64,000 nt of DNA from Candidatus Ferrigenium bremense (lineage in GTDB: Bacteria > Pseudomonadota > Gammaproteobacteria > Burkholderiales > Gallionellaceae), in the NCBI GenBank assembly GCA_019449635.1, contig JAGRPI010000030.1:62001-126000 (forward strand). Direction: 5' to 3'. Of the stretch, positions 9,190 through 19,090 are shown piece by piece. A model generated the notes under the pieces. It saw only the letters and a list, made by a program, of their open reading frames with translations. It was not told the DNA's origin and did not search any database. Position 1 is the stretch's first letter. The number at the start of each line of letters is the position of its first letter. Position numbers and translations under genes: made by a program.

Positions 9190-11016
9190 ATGTGCGGAAT
9201 CGTGGGCGCCGTGGCGCAACGCAACATCGTGCCGGTCCTGCTGGAAGGGTTGCAACGCCTGGAATATCGCGGCTATGACTCGGCCGGACTGGTGGTGGTG
9301 CATGACGGACGGCTCGAGCGGGTGCGCAGCACCGGGCGGGTCGCCGAACTCACCGAGAAGAGCGCCGCAACTCATGGCCTGACCGGCATCGCGCATACGC
9401 GCTGGGCGACGCACGGCGTGCCGAGCGAACGCAATGCCCACCCGCATATCAGCCGGAATCATATCGCCGTGGTGCATAACGGCATCATCGAGAACTACGA
9501 AGAACTGCGCGCCAGCCTCACGGCGGCGGGTTATGAGTTCACCTCCGACACCGATACCGAGGTCATCGCGCACCTCATCCACAGCCATTATGCGCGCGGC
9601 AATTCGCTGCTCGTGGCGACCCAGGCTGCGCTGGCCGGGCTGGTGGGCGCCTATGCCATCGGCGTGATCGCGGCGGACGATCCGGACCGGCTCGTCTGCG
9701 CGCGCCGCGGCAGCCCCCTGCTGCTGGGGGTGGGCGAGGGCGAGCACTTCATCGCGTCGGACGTCTCCGCGCTGCTGCCGGTGACGCGCCGCGTGGTGTA
9801 CCTGGAAGAAGGCGACGTGGTCGAACTGGAGCGCAGCGGCTTCCGGATCTTCGACGCGCAGGGCCGATGCGTCGAGCGCCCCGTGCAGGTGAGTGAACTT
9901 TCCAACGAGAGCGTCGAACTCGGCCAGTACCGCCACTACATGCAGAAGGAGATCCACGAGCAGCCGCAGGCACTGGCGAATACCCTCGAATCGGTGTGCA
10001 ACAGCCAGTCGCTGGTGCCCGGCATCTTCGGCGCGGAAGCGGCGGCGACCTTCGCCGACATCGACAGCATCCTGATCCTGGCGTGCGGCACCAGCCACCA
10101 TGCCGGCCTGGTGGCGCGCTACTGGCTGGAAGAGATCGCCGGCATCCGCTGCAGTGTGGAGATCGCCAGCGAATACCGTTACCGCACCAGCGTGCCGAAC
10201 CCGAAGACCCTGGTGGTGGTGATCTCGCAATCCGGCGAGACCGCCGACACCCAGGCGGCGCTGAACCACGCCAAGGCGCAGGGGCATGGCCACACGCTGG
10301 CGATCTGCAACGTGCCGGAGAGCGCACTGGTGCGGCTCTGCAAGCTGCGCCTGCTGACGCGCGCCGGGCCGGAGATCGGCGTGGCCTCGACCAAGGCGTT
10401 CACCACGCAGCTCGCCGCGCTGTTCCTGCTCACGCTGGTGCTGGCCAAGCAGCGCGGCCGCCTCACCGCGCAACAGGAGCAGCAGTACCTGCACGAGTTG
10501 CGCCACCTGCCTGCCGCCACGCAGAAGGTGCTGGAACTGGAGCCGCAGATCGCGAGGCTCGCCGAACGCTTCGCCGGCAAGCATCACGCTTTGTTTCTCG
10601 GACGCGGCCTGCATTACCCGATCGCGCTGGAAGGCGCGCTCAAGCTCAAGGAGATCTCCTACATCCACGCCGAGGCCTATCCCGCCGGGGAGCTGAAGCA
10701 CGGCCCGCTGGCGCTGGTGGACAAGGACATGCCGGTGATCTCGGTCGCGCCGAACGACGCGCTGCTGGAAAAGCTGAAGTCCAACCTGCAGGAAGTGCGC
10801 GCGCGCGGCGGCGAGCTGTACGTGTTCGCCGACGCGGACACGCATATCCGCGCGGCAGACGGCATCCACATCATGCAAATGCCGGAACACGCGGGGTATT
10901 TGAGCCCTATTCTGCACACCATCCCGTTGCAGCTGCTGGCATATTACGTAGCGTTGCAAAAGGGCACGGATGTGGACAAGCCAAGAAACCTCGCCAAATC
11001 CGTCACCGTGGAGTAA
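9190..11016 (+). CDS. glmS: Glutamine-fructose-6-phosphate aminotransferase
   Basis: A 608-residue complete GlmS. The Ntn-type glutaminase domain begins with the catalytic Cys2 (MCGIVGA). It is followed by two SIS sugar-isomerase domains ([11 protein letters not shown] and [10 protein letters not shown] regions) and the invariant C-terminus [12 protein letters not shown]. It makes glucosamine-6-phosphate and is translated right after glmU. The 3' end is the classical Tn7 attachment target and is copied twice more just downstream, and an inverted copy of the tail follows the stop codon. Confidence 0.97.
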   Translation: MCGIVGAVAQRNIVPVLLEGLQRLEYRGYDSAGLVVVHDGRLERVRSTGRVAELTEKSAATHGLTGIAHTRWATHGVPSERNAHPHISRNHIAVVHNGIIENYEELRASLTAAGYEFTSDTDTEVIAHLIHSHYARGNSLLVATQAALAGLVGAYAIGVIAADDPDRLVCARRGSPLLLGVGEGEHFIASDVSALLPVTRRVVYLEEGDVVELERSGFRIFDAQGRCVERPVQVSELSNESVELGQYRHYMQKEIHEQPQALANTLESVCNSQSLVPGIFGAEAAATFADIDSILILACGTSHHAGLVARYWLEEIAGIRCSVEIASEYRYRTSVPNPKTLVVVISQSGETADTQAALNHAKAQGHGHTLAICNVPESALVRLCKLRLLTRAGPEIGVASTKAFTTQLAALFLLTLVLAKQRGRLTAQQEQQYLHELRHLPAATQKVLELEPQIARLAERFAGKHHALFLGRGLHYPIALEGALKLKEISYIHAEAYPAGELKHGPLALVDKDMPVISVAPNDALLEKLKSNLQEVRARGGELYVFADADTHIRAADGIHIMQMPEHAGYLSPILHTIPLQLLAYYVALQKGTDVDKPRNLAKSVTVE

Positions 11017-11050
11017 TTCACGGGTTGTGGTGGCGAGGTTTGTTGGCTTG
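10977..11050. repeat. Inverted repeat joining the glmS tail to an inverted copy downstream
   Basis: CAAGCCAAGAAACCTCGCCA at 10977-10996, inside glmS, pairs with TGGCGAGGTTTGTTGGCTTG at 11031-11050, matching at 19 of 20 positions with a 34-base loop holding the stop codon. It may serve as a transcript end or an attachment structure. Confidence 0.8.
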
Positions 11051-11107
11051 CGGTGAAGACTAACCTGCGAAGCAGGTTAAGCCCCGGAGGGGCGGTCGAA
11101 GCCACAA

Positions 11108-11154
11108 GCCGCGCAATCTTGCCAAATCCGTTACTGTTGAGTAACGGATTTGGC
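11108..11154 (+). repeat. Second copy of the glmS 3' end with a perfect palindrome
   Basis: Read in the GlmS frame this copy again encodes [11 protein letters not shown] and a stop, but with different synonymous codons (AATCTTGCC, GTTACTGTT). It overlaps a perfect 14-base palindrome, GCCAAATCCGTTAC and GTAACGGATTTGGC, with a 6-base loop. It is preceded by GCCACAAGCC, as is the third copy. Confidence 0.85.
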
Positions 11155-11242
11155 GCGCGGTTTACGGCGAAGGCTCTTGTACCCGGAGGGTGAATGTGAG
11201 CGAAGCGAACGTTAAGGGGCGATGCCCCAGCCGGAGCCACAA

Positions 11243-11279
11243 GCCTAGAAACCTCGCCAAATCCGTCACCGTGGAGTGA
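11243..11279 (+). repeat. Third copy of the glmS 3' end
   Basis: It encodes [11 protein letters not shown] followed by TGA instead of TAA and is nearly identical to the real glmS tail. It lies 135 bases after copy two, which lies 128 bases after the true tail. The spacers share a GTGAA...GAAGC...GTTAAG pattern and short hairpins (GCCCC/GGGGC in one, GGGGC/GCCCC in the other), so this looks like a tandem unit of about 130 bases. Confidence 0.85.
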
Positions 11280-11333
11280 CAGTCCGGCAGAGGGCTTGTC
11301 ATCCTTCCTTTCCATTTCAGGAGAAGTTCGCGC

Positions 11334-12098
11334 ATGGCGGTGATCGCCGTATTCAATCAAAAAGGCGGCGTAGGCAAGACCACGACCTGTCTGAATGTGA
11401 CGGCTGCGCTGAATATCGCGCAGCAGTGTCCCATCGCGCTGGATATGGACCCGCAGGGGCATCTGACCCTGGCCAGCGGTGCGGTGAGGGCCAAGCCGGA
11501 TGGCGGCATGGCGGCTTTCTTCAAACACAAGACCCGGCTTGCCAGCTTGCTGCAGGAGACACCGTCCGGCTGGCAAATCATCCCGGCTTCGCTGGAGCTC
11601 GCCAAAATCGATGCCATGTTCGGCAGCGATCCCAAAGCCGCAACGCTGTTGCGGCAGGGCTTGCGCGAAGACCTGGCGCTGACCGGCGCGCCTATCCTGA
11701 TCGACTGCTGCCCGATGCTGGGCGTATTGACGCTCAATGCGCTGCTTGCGACCGACCGGGTACTGATTCCCGTTTCCGCGGATTTCCTTTCGCTGCAGGG
11801 CGTGCACCGCCTGGATAGCGCGCTCAACGTGCTGGAAGGCAGGCTCAACCGCAAATTCGAAAGGCGCGTCGTCCTGACGCGCTTCGACGCGCGGCGCAAG
11901 CTGGCGCATGAGATTTATGACAAACTCAGGGAACGCTACGGTGCGCTGGTGTGCGAAACGCGCATCGCCGAAACCGTCGCGCTGGCGACCAGCCCGATGC
12001 ACAGCAAGGATGTGTTCGATTTCGCGCCGCACAGCCCGGGCGCGGCGGATTACCGCGCATTGACCCGGGAGTTATGGGATAGCGGTTTCTTCGTTTAA
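11334..12098 (+). CDS. ParA/Soj-family ATPase
   Basis: A 254-residue deviant Walker A ATPase: FNQKGGVGKTTTC at the N-terminus, LDMDPQGH as switch region, and LIDCCPMLG as Walker B-like segment. Such proteins position DNA or protein cargo; chromosomal orphans of this size occur in many betaproteobacteria. No parB or replication gene is adjacent, so it is not evidently a plasmid or chromosome partition locus. The start has an AGGAG ribosome-binding site. It lies directly behind the duplicated glmS tails, so it might have come with inserted DNA, but codon use looks native. Confidence 0.85.
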   Translation: MAVIAVFNQKGGVGKTTTCLNVTAALNIAQQCPIALDMDPQGHLTLASGAVRAKPDGGMAAFFKHKTRLASLLQETPSGWQIIPASLELAKIDAMFGSDPKAATLLRQGLREDLALTGAPILIDCCPMLGVLTLNALLATDRVLIPVSADFLSLQGVHRLDSALNVLEGRLNRKFERRVVLTRFDARRKLAHEIYDKLRERYGALVCETRIAETVALATSPMHSKDVFDFAPHSPGAADYRALTRELWDSGFFV

Positions 12099-12136
12099 AA
12101 ACTGACAGATAGTCTATTTGCGAAGAAGATCGTCCG

Positions 12137-13663
12137 TCAGGCAGTGCAGGAACTGAGAATCGCCCACGCAGTAAGACCCAGCAGCAACGCGCAGATTATG
12201 GCCAGCAAGGTGTTATTGCGCTTTTGCTGCTCAAGTATTTTTTGCAGCATCTCTGCGTTATTGGCAGCGCCATTATTCGTCAGGTAGTGGTGCAGCACCC
12301 GCGGTAACTGCGGCAACTGAGTGGCATAGTTCGGTGCTTCGCTCTGCAATGCCTTGAGAAAACCGCGCCAGCCGACCTGTTCGTTCATCCAGCGTTCCAG
12401 CCACGGCTTGGCGGTTTTCCATAAATCCAGCTCGGGGTCGAGCTGCAAGCCCAGCCCTTCGATATTGAGCAAGGTCTTCTGCAGCAGCACCAGTTGCGGC
12501 TGGATTTCGATGCCGAAGCGGCGCGAAGTCTGGAACAGGCGCAGCAGCACGCGACCGAAGGAAACCTCGCGCAGCGGTCTGTCGAAGATCGGTTCGCACA
12601 CCGTACGGATGGCGGATTCCAGTTCGTCCACGCGGGTGCCGGCGGGTGCCCAGCCGGATTCGATGTGCACCTCGGCGACGCGCTTGTAATCACGACGGAA
12701 GAATGCAATGAAATTCTGCGCGAGATAATGCTTGTCGGTATCCGTGAGGGTGCCCATGATGCCGAAATCCAGCGCGATATAGCGCCCATCCGCCGCCACC
12801 TGCACATTGCCCGGATGCATGTCGGCGTGAAAAAAGCCGTCGCGGAATACCTGGGCGTAAAAGATCTCCACGCCGTTTGCGGCAAGCTTCGGGATGTCGA
12901 TGCCCGCCTCGCGCAGCGCAGTCACCTGGCTGACCGGCGTGCCATACATGCGCTGCATGACCATGATTTCGGTGCTGCAATAATCCCAATACATTTCCGG
13001 CACCAGCAGCATCGATGAATTGGCAAAGTTGCGCTTGAGCTGGCTGGCATTGGCTGCCTCGCACATCAGATCGAGCTCTTCTCCCAGATGTTTTTCGAAT
13101 TCCTTGATGACTTCGCGCGGTTTAAGGCGGCGGCCTTCCGCCCACCACTCAACCATGTCCGCCACAACTTTCAGCAGGGCGACATCGTGCGAGATAACGC
13201 TGGTAATGTTGGGGCGCAGAATCTTTACCGCGACATCGCGGCCATCCGGCAGCACGGCGAAATGCACCTGCGCCACCGACGCGCTGGCAACCGGCGTCTC
13301 GTCAAAGCTCCGGAACACCTCGCGCAGCGGTTTGCCATAAGCCGCCTCCAACAACGCCACCGCCTGCGCAGAGGGAAACGGCGGCACCTGGTCCTGCAGC
13401 TTGGCAAGTTCATCGGCGAGATCGGCCGGCAGCAGATCGCGCCGCGTGGAAAGCATCTGTCCAAACTTGACGAAGATCGGGCCGAGATTTTCCAGCGCGC
13501 GACGCAGCCTGACTGCACGCGGTTCGGAGATGTTGCGCATGAACAGAAGAAGATTCAGCGGCGTACGCAGCCAGCGTATCCGCTCGGGCGCGAGCAGGAA
13601 CTCATCCAGCCCGAAACGCAGCACGACAAAGACGATTTTCAACAGCCGCAGAAAACGTAGCAT
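12137..13663 (-). CDS. ubiB: Ubiquinone biosynthesis protein UbiB (ADCK-type kinase-like)
   Basis: A 508-residue atypical kinase-like protein required for ubiquinone synthesis. The KxGQ motif is visible in [16 protein letters not shown], followed by [13 protein letters not shown] (the A-rich loop), VAVKILRP with the catalytic lysine, and ALDFGIMG as the metal-binding DFG equivalent. Two C-terminal hydrophobic helices anchor it in the inner membrane ([18 protein letters not shown]). The start lies one base after the ubiJ stop, so the two are co-transcribed. Confidence 0.95.
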   Translation of the reverse strand: MLRFLRLLKIVFVVLRFGLDEFLLAPERIRWLRTPLNLLLFMRNISEPRAVRLRRALENLGPIFVKFGQMLSTRRDLLPADLADELAKLQDQVPPFPSAQAVALLEAAYGKPLREVFRSFDETPVASASVAQVHFAVLPDGRDVAVKILRPNITSVISHDVALLKVVADMVEWWAEGRRLKPREVIKEFEKHLGEELDLMCEAANASQLKRNFANSSMLLVPEMYWDYCSTEIMVMQRMYGTPVSQVTALREAGIDIPKLAANGVEIFYAQVFRDGFFHADMHPGNVQVAADGRYIALDFGIMGTLTDTDKHYLAQNFIAFFRRDYKRVAEVHIESGWAPAGTRVDELESAIRTVCEPIFDRPLREVSFGRVLLRLFQTSRRFGIEIQPQLVLLQKTLLNIEGLGLQLDPELDLWKTAKPWLERWMNEQVGWRGFLKALQSEAPNYATQLPQLPRVLHHYLTNNGAANNAEMLQKILEQQKRNNTLLAIICALLLGLTAWAILSSCTA

Positions 13664-13664
13664 G

Positions 13665-14246
13665 TCAACGATCCCGCGCGGCCGGCAGTTGTTTGATGCG
13701 CTCTTCCAATCGCGCCACGTCGTCGCGCAGCTTATCCACCTGCTGTTTGAATGCGGCGACCTGTTGCGGCCTGGCCAGCAACGGATGTTCTTCGGTGCAG
13801 TAGGCAGCCGCCGCTTTCGACAGGTTCAGCGCCGCATCGTGCAGATGTTGCCGTGTGCCTTGCGCGGTTTGCACGATGCGCTCCGCGATGGTGTCGCCGG
13901 CGACGCGGCCCAGATCCTTTGCCGCGTCCCAGCGCAGGCTGCGCGACACGGAAAAGATTTCCGACAGCAACGCGGCGTCGCCTGCGGTGCGAATATCGGC
14001 TTGCGCCTTCTCGTCGTGCAGCGCAAGGCGCGGCAGCAGCGAAGGAGCGATCACGCACACGGCATCGGCTGTGGCATCGGCAGCGGCGCTGCGCAACGTG
14101 CCATCCGCCAGAATGGTGCAGGCAAAAGAAAACGGCGCGATATCGAATCGTGCCGTCTTTCCCGCAAAGCGCGCGAGCCTGGTTAGCGCCCAATCGTTCT
14201 GCGCGAGCAAATGATTCAGCGCAGCGGCAGAAGGCTGGGCAAACAT
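13665..14246 (-). CDS. ubiJ: Ubiquinone biosynthesis accessory factor UbiJ (SCP2 domain)
   Basis: A 193-residue protein with an N-terminal SCP2-like lipid-binding domain (about residues 10-115) and a C-terminal coiled coil ([18 protein letters not shown]). UbiJ binds ubiquinone intermediates in the soluble Ubi complex. Identification rests on the SCP2-like pattern, the size and its place directly before ubiB. Confidence 0.85.
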   Translation of the reverse strand: MFAQPSAAALNHLLAQNDWALTRLARFAGKTARFDIAPFSFACTILADGTLRSAAADATADAVCVIAPSLLPRLALHDEKAQADIRTAGDAALLSEIFSVSRSLRWDAAKDLGRVAGDTIAERIVQTAQGTRQHLHDAALNLSKAAAAYCTEEHPLLARPQQVAAFKQQVDKLRDDVARLEERIKQLPAARDR

Positions 14247-14252
14247 GAAGAG

Positions 14253-15110
14253 TTAATGCAAGACAGTCTGCTGAATCCCGGCCAGCAGCCATACCGACTT
14301 GTTGTCGCGCAAATCTTTCTGCACATGCCAGATTTCATCCACGCTGTCCGGTGCGCCGTTGTTTTCGCGCAACTGCCCGGTGAAGCGCACGCTGGCAATC
14401 GCAAAGTCGCCCTCATTCGCTACCTCCAGCAGTTCGCCGTCGATCGCGACCACATCGGTCTTCTGCGGTACCGCGCCGCGTTCCTGCAGTTGCATCGAAA
14501 TTTCCGCGAACATTTCCGGTGTGGTGTACTCGCGGATGTCGTTCAGGTCCTTGCGGTCATTTGCGGCCTGCAAGCGGATGAAAGTGGTCTTCGCGCTACG
14601 CAGGAATCCCTCCACCGGGAAATCTGCCGGAATATTGGCCGTCGTTGCTGCAGGATACGTATTTGCCGAACCGCCGGAGATTGGTTGCGGGTCGGTGCAG
14701 GGTGCGCCCGCTCCGGCGTATTGCATTGGCTGCGGGATAACGGGGCGCACCCCTTGCGGCTGCTTGCGCAATTTTGCGATCAGGAACATCACCGCACCGG
14801 CTGCAAGCAACGCCAGCAAAATACCACCCATTGCGCCTCCCAGCCCGGCGTTTGCCAGCAGCGCGCCCAGGCCGGCGCCGATGGCCAGGCCGGCCAATGG
14901 GCCGAGCCATTTGTTGCCGGCCGGTTGTGCGGGTGCTGCGCCTTGTGCGGGAGCCGGGGCGGCGACAGGAGCCTTTTGCGTCTGTTGCGGAGCCATGGTC
15001 CGCTGCTTGCCGAAGCTGCTACCCCCGCCAAAACGCCTGGCTTCCGCGGTCGCGGCAAACAGACTCACGCTGGTCAAGGCGACTGTCAATAACATCAAAA
15101 ATCGTTTCAT
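14253..15110 (-). CDS. Tim44-like domain membrane protein
   Basis: A 285-residue exported or membrane protein: signal-like N-terminus (LMLLTVALTSVSLFAATAEA), a Gly/Pro/Ala/Gln-rich linker, a glycine-rich hydrophobic pair of segments around residues 90-130 (LAIGAGLGALLANAGLGGAMG), and a Tim44-like fold in the C-terminal 150 residues. Tim44-like bacterial proteins are found beside ubi genes in betaproteobacteria; their function is not settled. It ends 6 bases before ubiJ, so the three genes probably form one operon. Confidence 0.82.
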   Translation of the reverse strand: MKRFLMLLTVALTSVSLFAATAEARRFGGGSSFGKQRTMAPQQTQKAPVAAPAPAQGAAPAQPAGNKWLGPLAGLAIGAGLGALLANAGLGGAMGGILLALLAAGAVMFLIAKLRKQPQGVRPVIPQPMQYAGAGAPCTDPQPISGGSANTYPAATTANIPADFPVEGFLRSAKTTFIRLQAANDRKDLNDIREYTTPEMFAEISMQLQERGAVPQKTDVVAIDGELLEVANEGDFAIASVRFTGQLRENNGAPDSVDEIWHVQKDLRDNKSVWLLAGIQQTVLH

Positions 15111-15226
15111 GTATTCCTCGTGGGTGCGATTGGCAAAACGGGCGTAAGTATAGCATCAGAGATTGCCCGAACCCTTCACGCTCCTCAATCATGACGCGCT
15201 GGCCCGATTCCGCTACACTTTGCGCC

Positions 15227-17464
15227 ATGAGAGTCTGGTTTGCTTTGCCGCTGGTTGTGCTGCTTTCCGCTTGTGGCGGCGGATTGTGGAACGACCCCTA
15301 TCCGGCGGCGGACGAAGGCAAACCGATACTCTACACGGCATTCACCGAACGCCCCAAGCATCTCGACCCGGCGCAGGCATACAGCGAGAACGAGTATGAA
15401 TTCCTCGCGCAGATCTACGCACCGCCGCTGCAATACCATTACCTGAAGCGCCCTTACGAGCTGGTCCCGCTGGCCGCCAGCGGGATGCCGACCGTGCGTT
15501 ATCTGGACAAGAGCCGCCGTTCGCTGCCGGACACCGCGCCGGTGGAGAAGATTGCCTTCAGCGTGTATGAAATCAGGATCAAGCCAAACATGCGCTACCA
15601 GCCGCATCCGGCGTTTGCCCGGAATGTGTCAGACCAGTATGCGCGGGGCAAGCCGGAATATGCGCATCTTGTCCCGAACGATTTGCGCGACATCCATGCG
15701 CTGGGCGATTTTCCGCACAGAGGTACGCGCAGCGTCACTGCAGCGGATTACGCCTACCAGATCAAACGCCTGGCGCATCCGCAATTGCATACGCCGATTC
15801 TCGGTGTGATGGGCGAATACATCGTTGGACTGAAAGACTTTGCCGCGGCGCTGCAGCGGGCAGTGCAGGAGAACCCTGATGCGTTTCTCGACCTGAACGA
15901 ATACCCCTTGCAAGGCGTGCAGGTGGTGGACGAGCATACTTATCGCATCGAGGTGTATGGCAAATATCCGCAGTTCGCCTACTGGCTGGCGATGCCGTTT
16001 TTTGCACCCATGCCGCAGGAGGTCGAGCGGTTCTACGCTCAGCCGGGGATGCGCGAACGCAACCTGACACTGGACTGGTGGCCGGCAGGCAGCGGGCCGT
16101 ATTACCTGTCCGAGAACAATCCCAACCAGCGCATGGTGTTGAGCCGCAACCCGTATTACGACAGCGAACGCTACCCGTCCGGAGGCGAGGCGGGCGACGC
16201 GCAGGCCGGGCTGCTGGCGGATGCGGGCAAGCCGTTGCCGCTGATCGAGCGGGTGGTATTCAGCCTGGAAAAGGAAACCATCCCCTACTGGAACAAGTTT
16301 TTGCAGGGTTATTACGACGCCTCCGGCATCAGCTCGGACAGCTTCGACCAGGCGGTGCAGGTGAACATCGGCGGCGAAGCGGCAGTGAGCGACGCGATGA
16401 AGGCGCAAGGCATCGGGCTTTCAACCGCTGTCGCGACTTCCACGATGTACACCGGCTTCAACTGGCTGGATCCGGTGGTGGGGGGTGTGTGCGAGAGGTC
16501 GAAGAGTACCCCCTCTCCCCAGCCCTCTCCCGCAGGCGGGAGAGGGGGCGAACGAAATGAGTCATCCTGTGATCCTGAGAGGGCGCGCAAGCTGCGGCTG
16601 GCCATTGCGATCGCGGTGGACTTCGAGGAGTTCGTTTCCATTTTCGCCAACGGGCGCGGCATCGCCGCACAATCGCCGATCCCGCCCGGTATCTTCGGCT
16701 ACCGCGAGGGCGAGGCGGGCATCAACCGCTATGTGTATGACTGGGTGGACGGCGCGCCGAGGCGCAAATCCATCGAGGAAGCGAAGAAGCTGCTCGCCGA
16801 GGCGGGTTATCCCAACGGTGTCGATGCGCAAACCCGCCAGCCGCTGGTGATCAATCTGGACACTACCGCCAACGGCGTGGGCAACAAGGCGCGCCTCGAC
16901 TGGCTGCGCAAGCAGTTTGACAAGATCAGCGTGCAACTGGTGGTGCGCAGCACCGACTACAACCGCTTCCAGGACAAGATCCGCAAGGGCGACACGCAGA
17001 TGTTCTACTTCGGCTGGAATGCCGACTATCCCGACCCGGAGAACTTCCTGTTCCTGCTGCACGGCGCGCAAGCCAAGGTCGGCAAGGGCGGCGAGAATGC
17101 GGCCAATTACAGCAACGCGGAATACGACCGGCTATTCGACCAGATGAAGAACATGGAAAACAGCCCGCAGCGCCAGGAGATCATCGACCGGATGCTGGAA
17201 ATATTGCGCCGCGACTCGCCGTGGCTGTGGGGCTTCCACCCGAAGAGTTACGTATTGCAGCACGACTGGCTGCATAACGTGAAGCCCAACGTGATGGCGA
17301 ACAATAAACTCAAATACTGGCGCGTGGATGCCGCGCAGCGCGACCTGCTGCGCCGCGAGTGGAACCAGCCCGCGCGCTGGCCGCTGTGGCTGACGGTTGC
17401 GGTGTTATTGCTGTCCGGTGTTTGGGTGTGGCGTGCGTTGCGCCGGCGCGAAGAGCAGCCGTAG
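15227..17464 (+). CDS. Peptide/solute-binding lipoprotein (SBP family 5) with an in-frame palindrome insertion
   Basis: 745 residues from the ATG at 15227; the track's longer frame extends upstream without support. The N-terminus is a lipoprotein signal (LVVLLSACGG), so it should be lipidated. The body is an extracellular solute-binding protein of the oligopeptide/DppA class (ITYxYPDPENFLF-type region near the end). It also has a C-terminal membrane helix followed by RRREEQP, which is unusual for a binding protein. A palindromic repeat at about 16509-16551 is translated as SPQPSPAGGRGG between DPVVGGVCE and ARKLRLAIAIAVD. No permease genes are adjacent. Confidence 0.88.
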   Translation: MRVWFALPLVVLLSACGGGLWNDPYPAADEGKPILYTAFTERPKHLDPAQAYSENEYEFLAQIYAPPLQYHYLKRPYELVPLAASGMPTVRYLDKSRRSLPDTAPVEKIAFSVYEIRIKPNMRYQPHPAFARNVSDQYARGKPEYAHLVPNDLRDIHALGDFPHRGTRSVTAADYAYQIKRLAHPQLHTPILGVMGEYIVGLKDFAAALQRAVQENPDAFLDLNEYPLQGVQVVDEHTYRIEVYGKYPQFAYWLAMPFFAPMPQEVERFYAQPGMRERNLTLDWWPAGSGPYYLSENNPNQRMVLSRNPYYDSERYPSGGEAGDAQAGLLADAGKPLPLIERVVFSLEKETIPYWNKFLQGYYDASGISSDSFDQAVQVNIGGEAAVSDAMKAQGIGLSTAVATSTMYTGFNWLDPVVGGVCERSKSTPSPQPSPAGGRGGERNESSCDPERARKLRLAIAIAVDFEEFVSIFANGRGIAAQSPIPPGIFGYREGEAGINRYVYDWVDGAPRRKSIEEAKKLLAEAGYPNGVDAQTRQPLVINLDTTANGVGNKARLDWLRKQFDKISVQLVVRSTDYNRFQDKIRKGDTQMFYFGWNADYPDPENFLFLLHGAQAKVGKGGENAANYSNAEYDRLFDQMKNMENSPQRQEIIDRMLEILRRDSPWLWGFHPKSYVLQHDWLHNVKPNVMANNKLKYWRVDAAQRDLLRREWNQPARWPLWLTVAVLLLSGVWVWRALRRREEQP
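16509..16551. repeat. Family D palindromic repeat inside the binding-protein gene
   Basis: CCCTCTCCCCAGCCCTCTCC is followed by CGCAGGCGGGAGAGGG, a hairpin of CCCTCTCCCGC with GCGGGAGAGGG. The same pattern occurs at 27577-27672, 28153-28196, 28224-28276, 28760-28815, 41256-41355 and 46886-46926. Confidence 0.85.
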
Positions 17465-17577
17465 GGCGGGAATTTGCGCAAGGTTTGCCCGGTTGCCGAG
17501 CGAGCCAGAAAGGCAAATCCATTCAGTTCGTTCCTGTTTCCTGATGGCGATCCGGCAGCTTCAAACGAACTCAAACA

Positions 17578-18306
17578 TCAGGCATGCATGCGGCAATTCC
17601 GTTCCATTTCTACCAGATGCGGCAGCAGCTCGGAATGCGCCTGTATGTGAAAAATATAGCGCGGCACGTTACGCTCAGTGGACTGCGCCATGAACGGTTC
17701 GCCCCAGAAACTCAGCAGAGCCTCCGTCGCCCCGTCCGGCGGGGTATCTGCAAGAATAAAGGAGATATTCTTGCTGAGTGCGCACCAATGCGGATCCTGC
17801 ACCTTGCTATGGCCGTCGCAAGCGGTAATCTTCGGCAGGATTTCGGCTTGCCAGAGGCCTTGCTGGCTTTCATCGAGAACGAACTGGATGGAGCTTACCT
17901 CGGGGTTTTCAATTACCGGGCGCAGCAGTATGTCGAAAAGTGGTTGTGCCCGATACATCGACAGGCAGACATTGAACAAGATCGCATCCCCGCGCATATT
18001 GCGGGCGAACTGCTCGTTCGCCGTGCGCAGTTGGCGCGGCCCGACCAACACCACGTCCGGGGCGGCCAAGGATGCTTTGATCCTGGACACCATTTTCTGC
18101 GTTCGCTCCACCTGCCCGGCGGTGTGTTCATTGTTCCGCGTATGGCGCATGAAATTGATGAACAGAAGCGCCATCAGGGCAAGCACGATAGGCAGAATGA
18201 TATGCTCGTCAACGATATGGAGCAGATGCAGGATGAGGGCCGCCGTCGCGGCCAGAATGCCGGCGATGGCATCCCATTCGTAACTCAGAAAGCGTTTCAG
18301 TTTCAT
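17578..18306 (-). CDS. Hypothetical membrane protein
   Basis: I do not recognise this 242-residue protein. It has two close hydrophobic helices at about residues 11-52 (a hairpin in the membrane with a short loop), then a soluble domain of about 190 residues. It contains RTANEQFARNMRGDAILFNVC and GTEALLSFWGEPF-like segments reminiscent of single phospholipase D-like domains that carry a regulatory role, but I see no HxK catalytic motif. It is convergent with the binding-protein gene and co-directional with the next small gene. Confidence 0.6.
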   Translation of the reverse strand: MKLKRFLSYEWDAIAGILAATAALILHLLHIVDEHIILPIVLALMALLFINFMRHTRNNEHTAGQVERTQKMVSRIKASLAAPDVVLVGPRQLRTANEQFARNMRGDAILFNVCLSMYRAQPLFDILLRPVIENPEVSSIQFVLDESQQGLWQAEILPKITACDGHSKVQDPHWCALSKNISFILADTPPDGATEALLSFWGEPFMAQSTERNVPRYIFHIQAHSELLPHLVEMERNCRMHA

Positions 18307-18337
18307 ATCGTCTCCAACTCCACGAAAAAATTACAGC

Positions 18338-18823
18338 CTACTCCAAACCGCGCCAGCCGGGGTGATCAAAGTAGGCGGCATAGTTGTCCAGCGCGTGGGC
18401 GATCTTCGCCGCACCCTTATGCGTCTCGCTGCTGTCTTGACCCATCATGGCGTCCGCGCCGGCGATGATATCGGCCAGCACGAGGTGGAGCATGGCGTCC
18501 GCTTCCGGCTCCAACTTGCAGTTCTTCACCATGAACGCAATCTGGTCGTTCGCCTTCTGCGCCAGTGTCCGGTATTGTTCCGTCGTGGCCTTGCCGGAAT
18601 GGATGGCGGGGAGTTCTGCTGACAGCGCATCGCGGATGCGGCTCATAGCCAGGCGCAGGTTGTCATCGGTGGCCCATTTCCTGCCGTTATTCAAAGTGAG
18701 TTGCGCCGGTTCTGCTGCGTCATGCGAATGACTGTGGCCTTGGGCTGACACTATTCCTGGGCTCATGCTCAGCAGTGCAGCGGCGGACAGGGTTGCAGCC
18801 ATTTTTTTCCATTGAATAAACAT
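18338..18823 (-). CDS. Periplasmic His-rich N-terminus protein, DnrO-like
   Basis: A 161-residue exported protein: signal peptide cleaved after VSAQ, then a short histidine-rich stretch (GHSHSHD) that could bind a metal, then a helical domain (about 45-160). The overall pattern recalls small proteobacterial proteins annotated DnrO-like, whose function is unknown. It is followed after 31 bases by the unknown membrane protein gene in the same direction. Confidence 0.6.
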   Translation of the reverse strand: MFIQWKKMAATLSAAALLSMSPGIVSAQGHSHSHDAAEPAQLTLNNGRKWATDDNLRLAMSRIRDALSAELPAIHSGKATTEQYRTLAQKANDQIAFMVKNCKLEPEADAMLHLVLADIIAGADAMMGQDSSETHKGAAKIAHALDNYAAYFDHPGWRGLE

Positions 18824-18958
18824 ATAAATTTCCTTGATTGTTGATTGACGGATTAGGTTTCAGCACATAGTCAGAAGCTTAATTTTCGCGTTTTATTGGC
18901 AAGCAGCTAATGTGCGTCATAGTTGACTGTTTAGTGCATATTCGGTTCGTTAAGCTTG

Positions 18959-19045
18959 CAAAAAAATGCCCCTGGATCAAGAAGAGTCAGGGGCAAAACA
19001 TCTTAACAGCTTGGGAGAGGTTAAGACTTGGAGAAACCTGTGAAA
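18959..19045 (-). ncRNA. Candidate small RNA or structured 3' UTR, copy 1
   Basis: Read on the minus strand: a C/U-rich segment (TTTCTCCAAG), a hairpin CTTAAC...GTTAAG with a CUCUCCC-containing loop, then an intrinsic terminator TGCCCCTG/CAGGGGCA followed by TTTTTTT. It lies 46-132 bases after the stop codon of the secreted-protein gene on the same strand, so it may be its 3' end. The same order of parts is found at 49516-49598. Confidence 0.55.
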
Positions 19046-19090
19046 GCTTGCGCTATCTGCAGATCGCGGAAGAGGCCTGCATAAAACCTG

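Noticed and set aside
9151-10959. 602-residue minus-strand open frame
   Set aside because: Antisense of glmS, kept open by high G+C content.
11017-11333. Tn7 transposon genes at the glmS site
   Set aside because: No tns genes in the window; only scars resembling attachment ends are present.
10944-12032. Minus-strand frame containing [11 protein letters not shown] repeats
   Set aside because: It is the antisense of the glmS tails and of the ParA gene; the repeated peptide is explained by the DNA repeat.
14774-15226. Upstream extension of the binding-protein frame
   Set aside because: It overlaps the Tim44-like gene antisense, and the lipoprotein signal begins at 15227.
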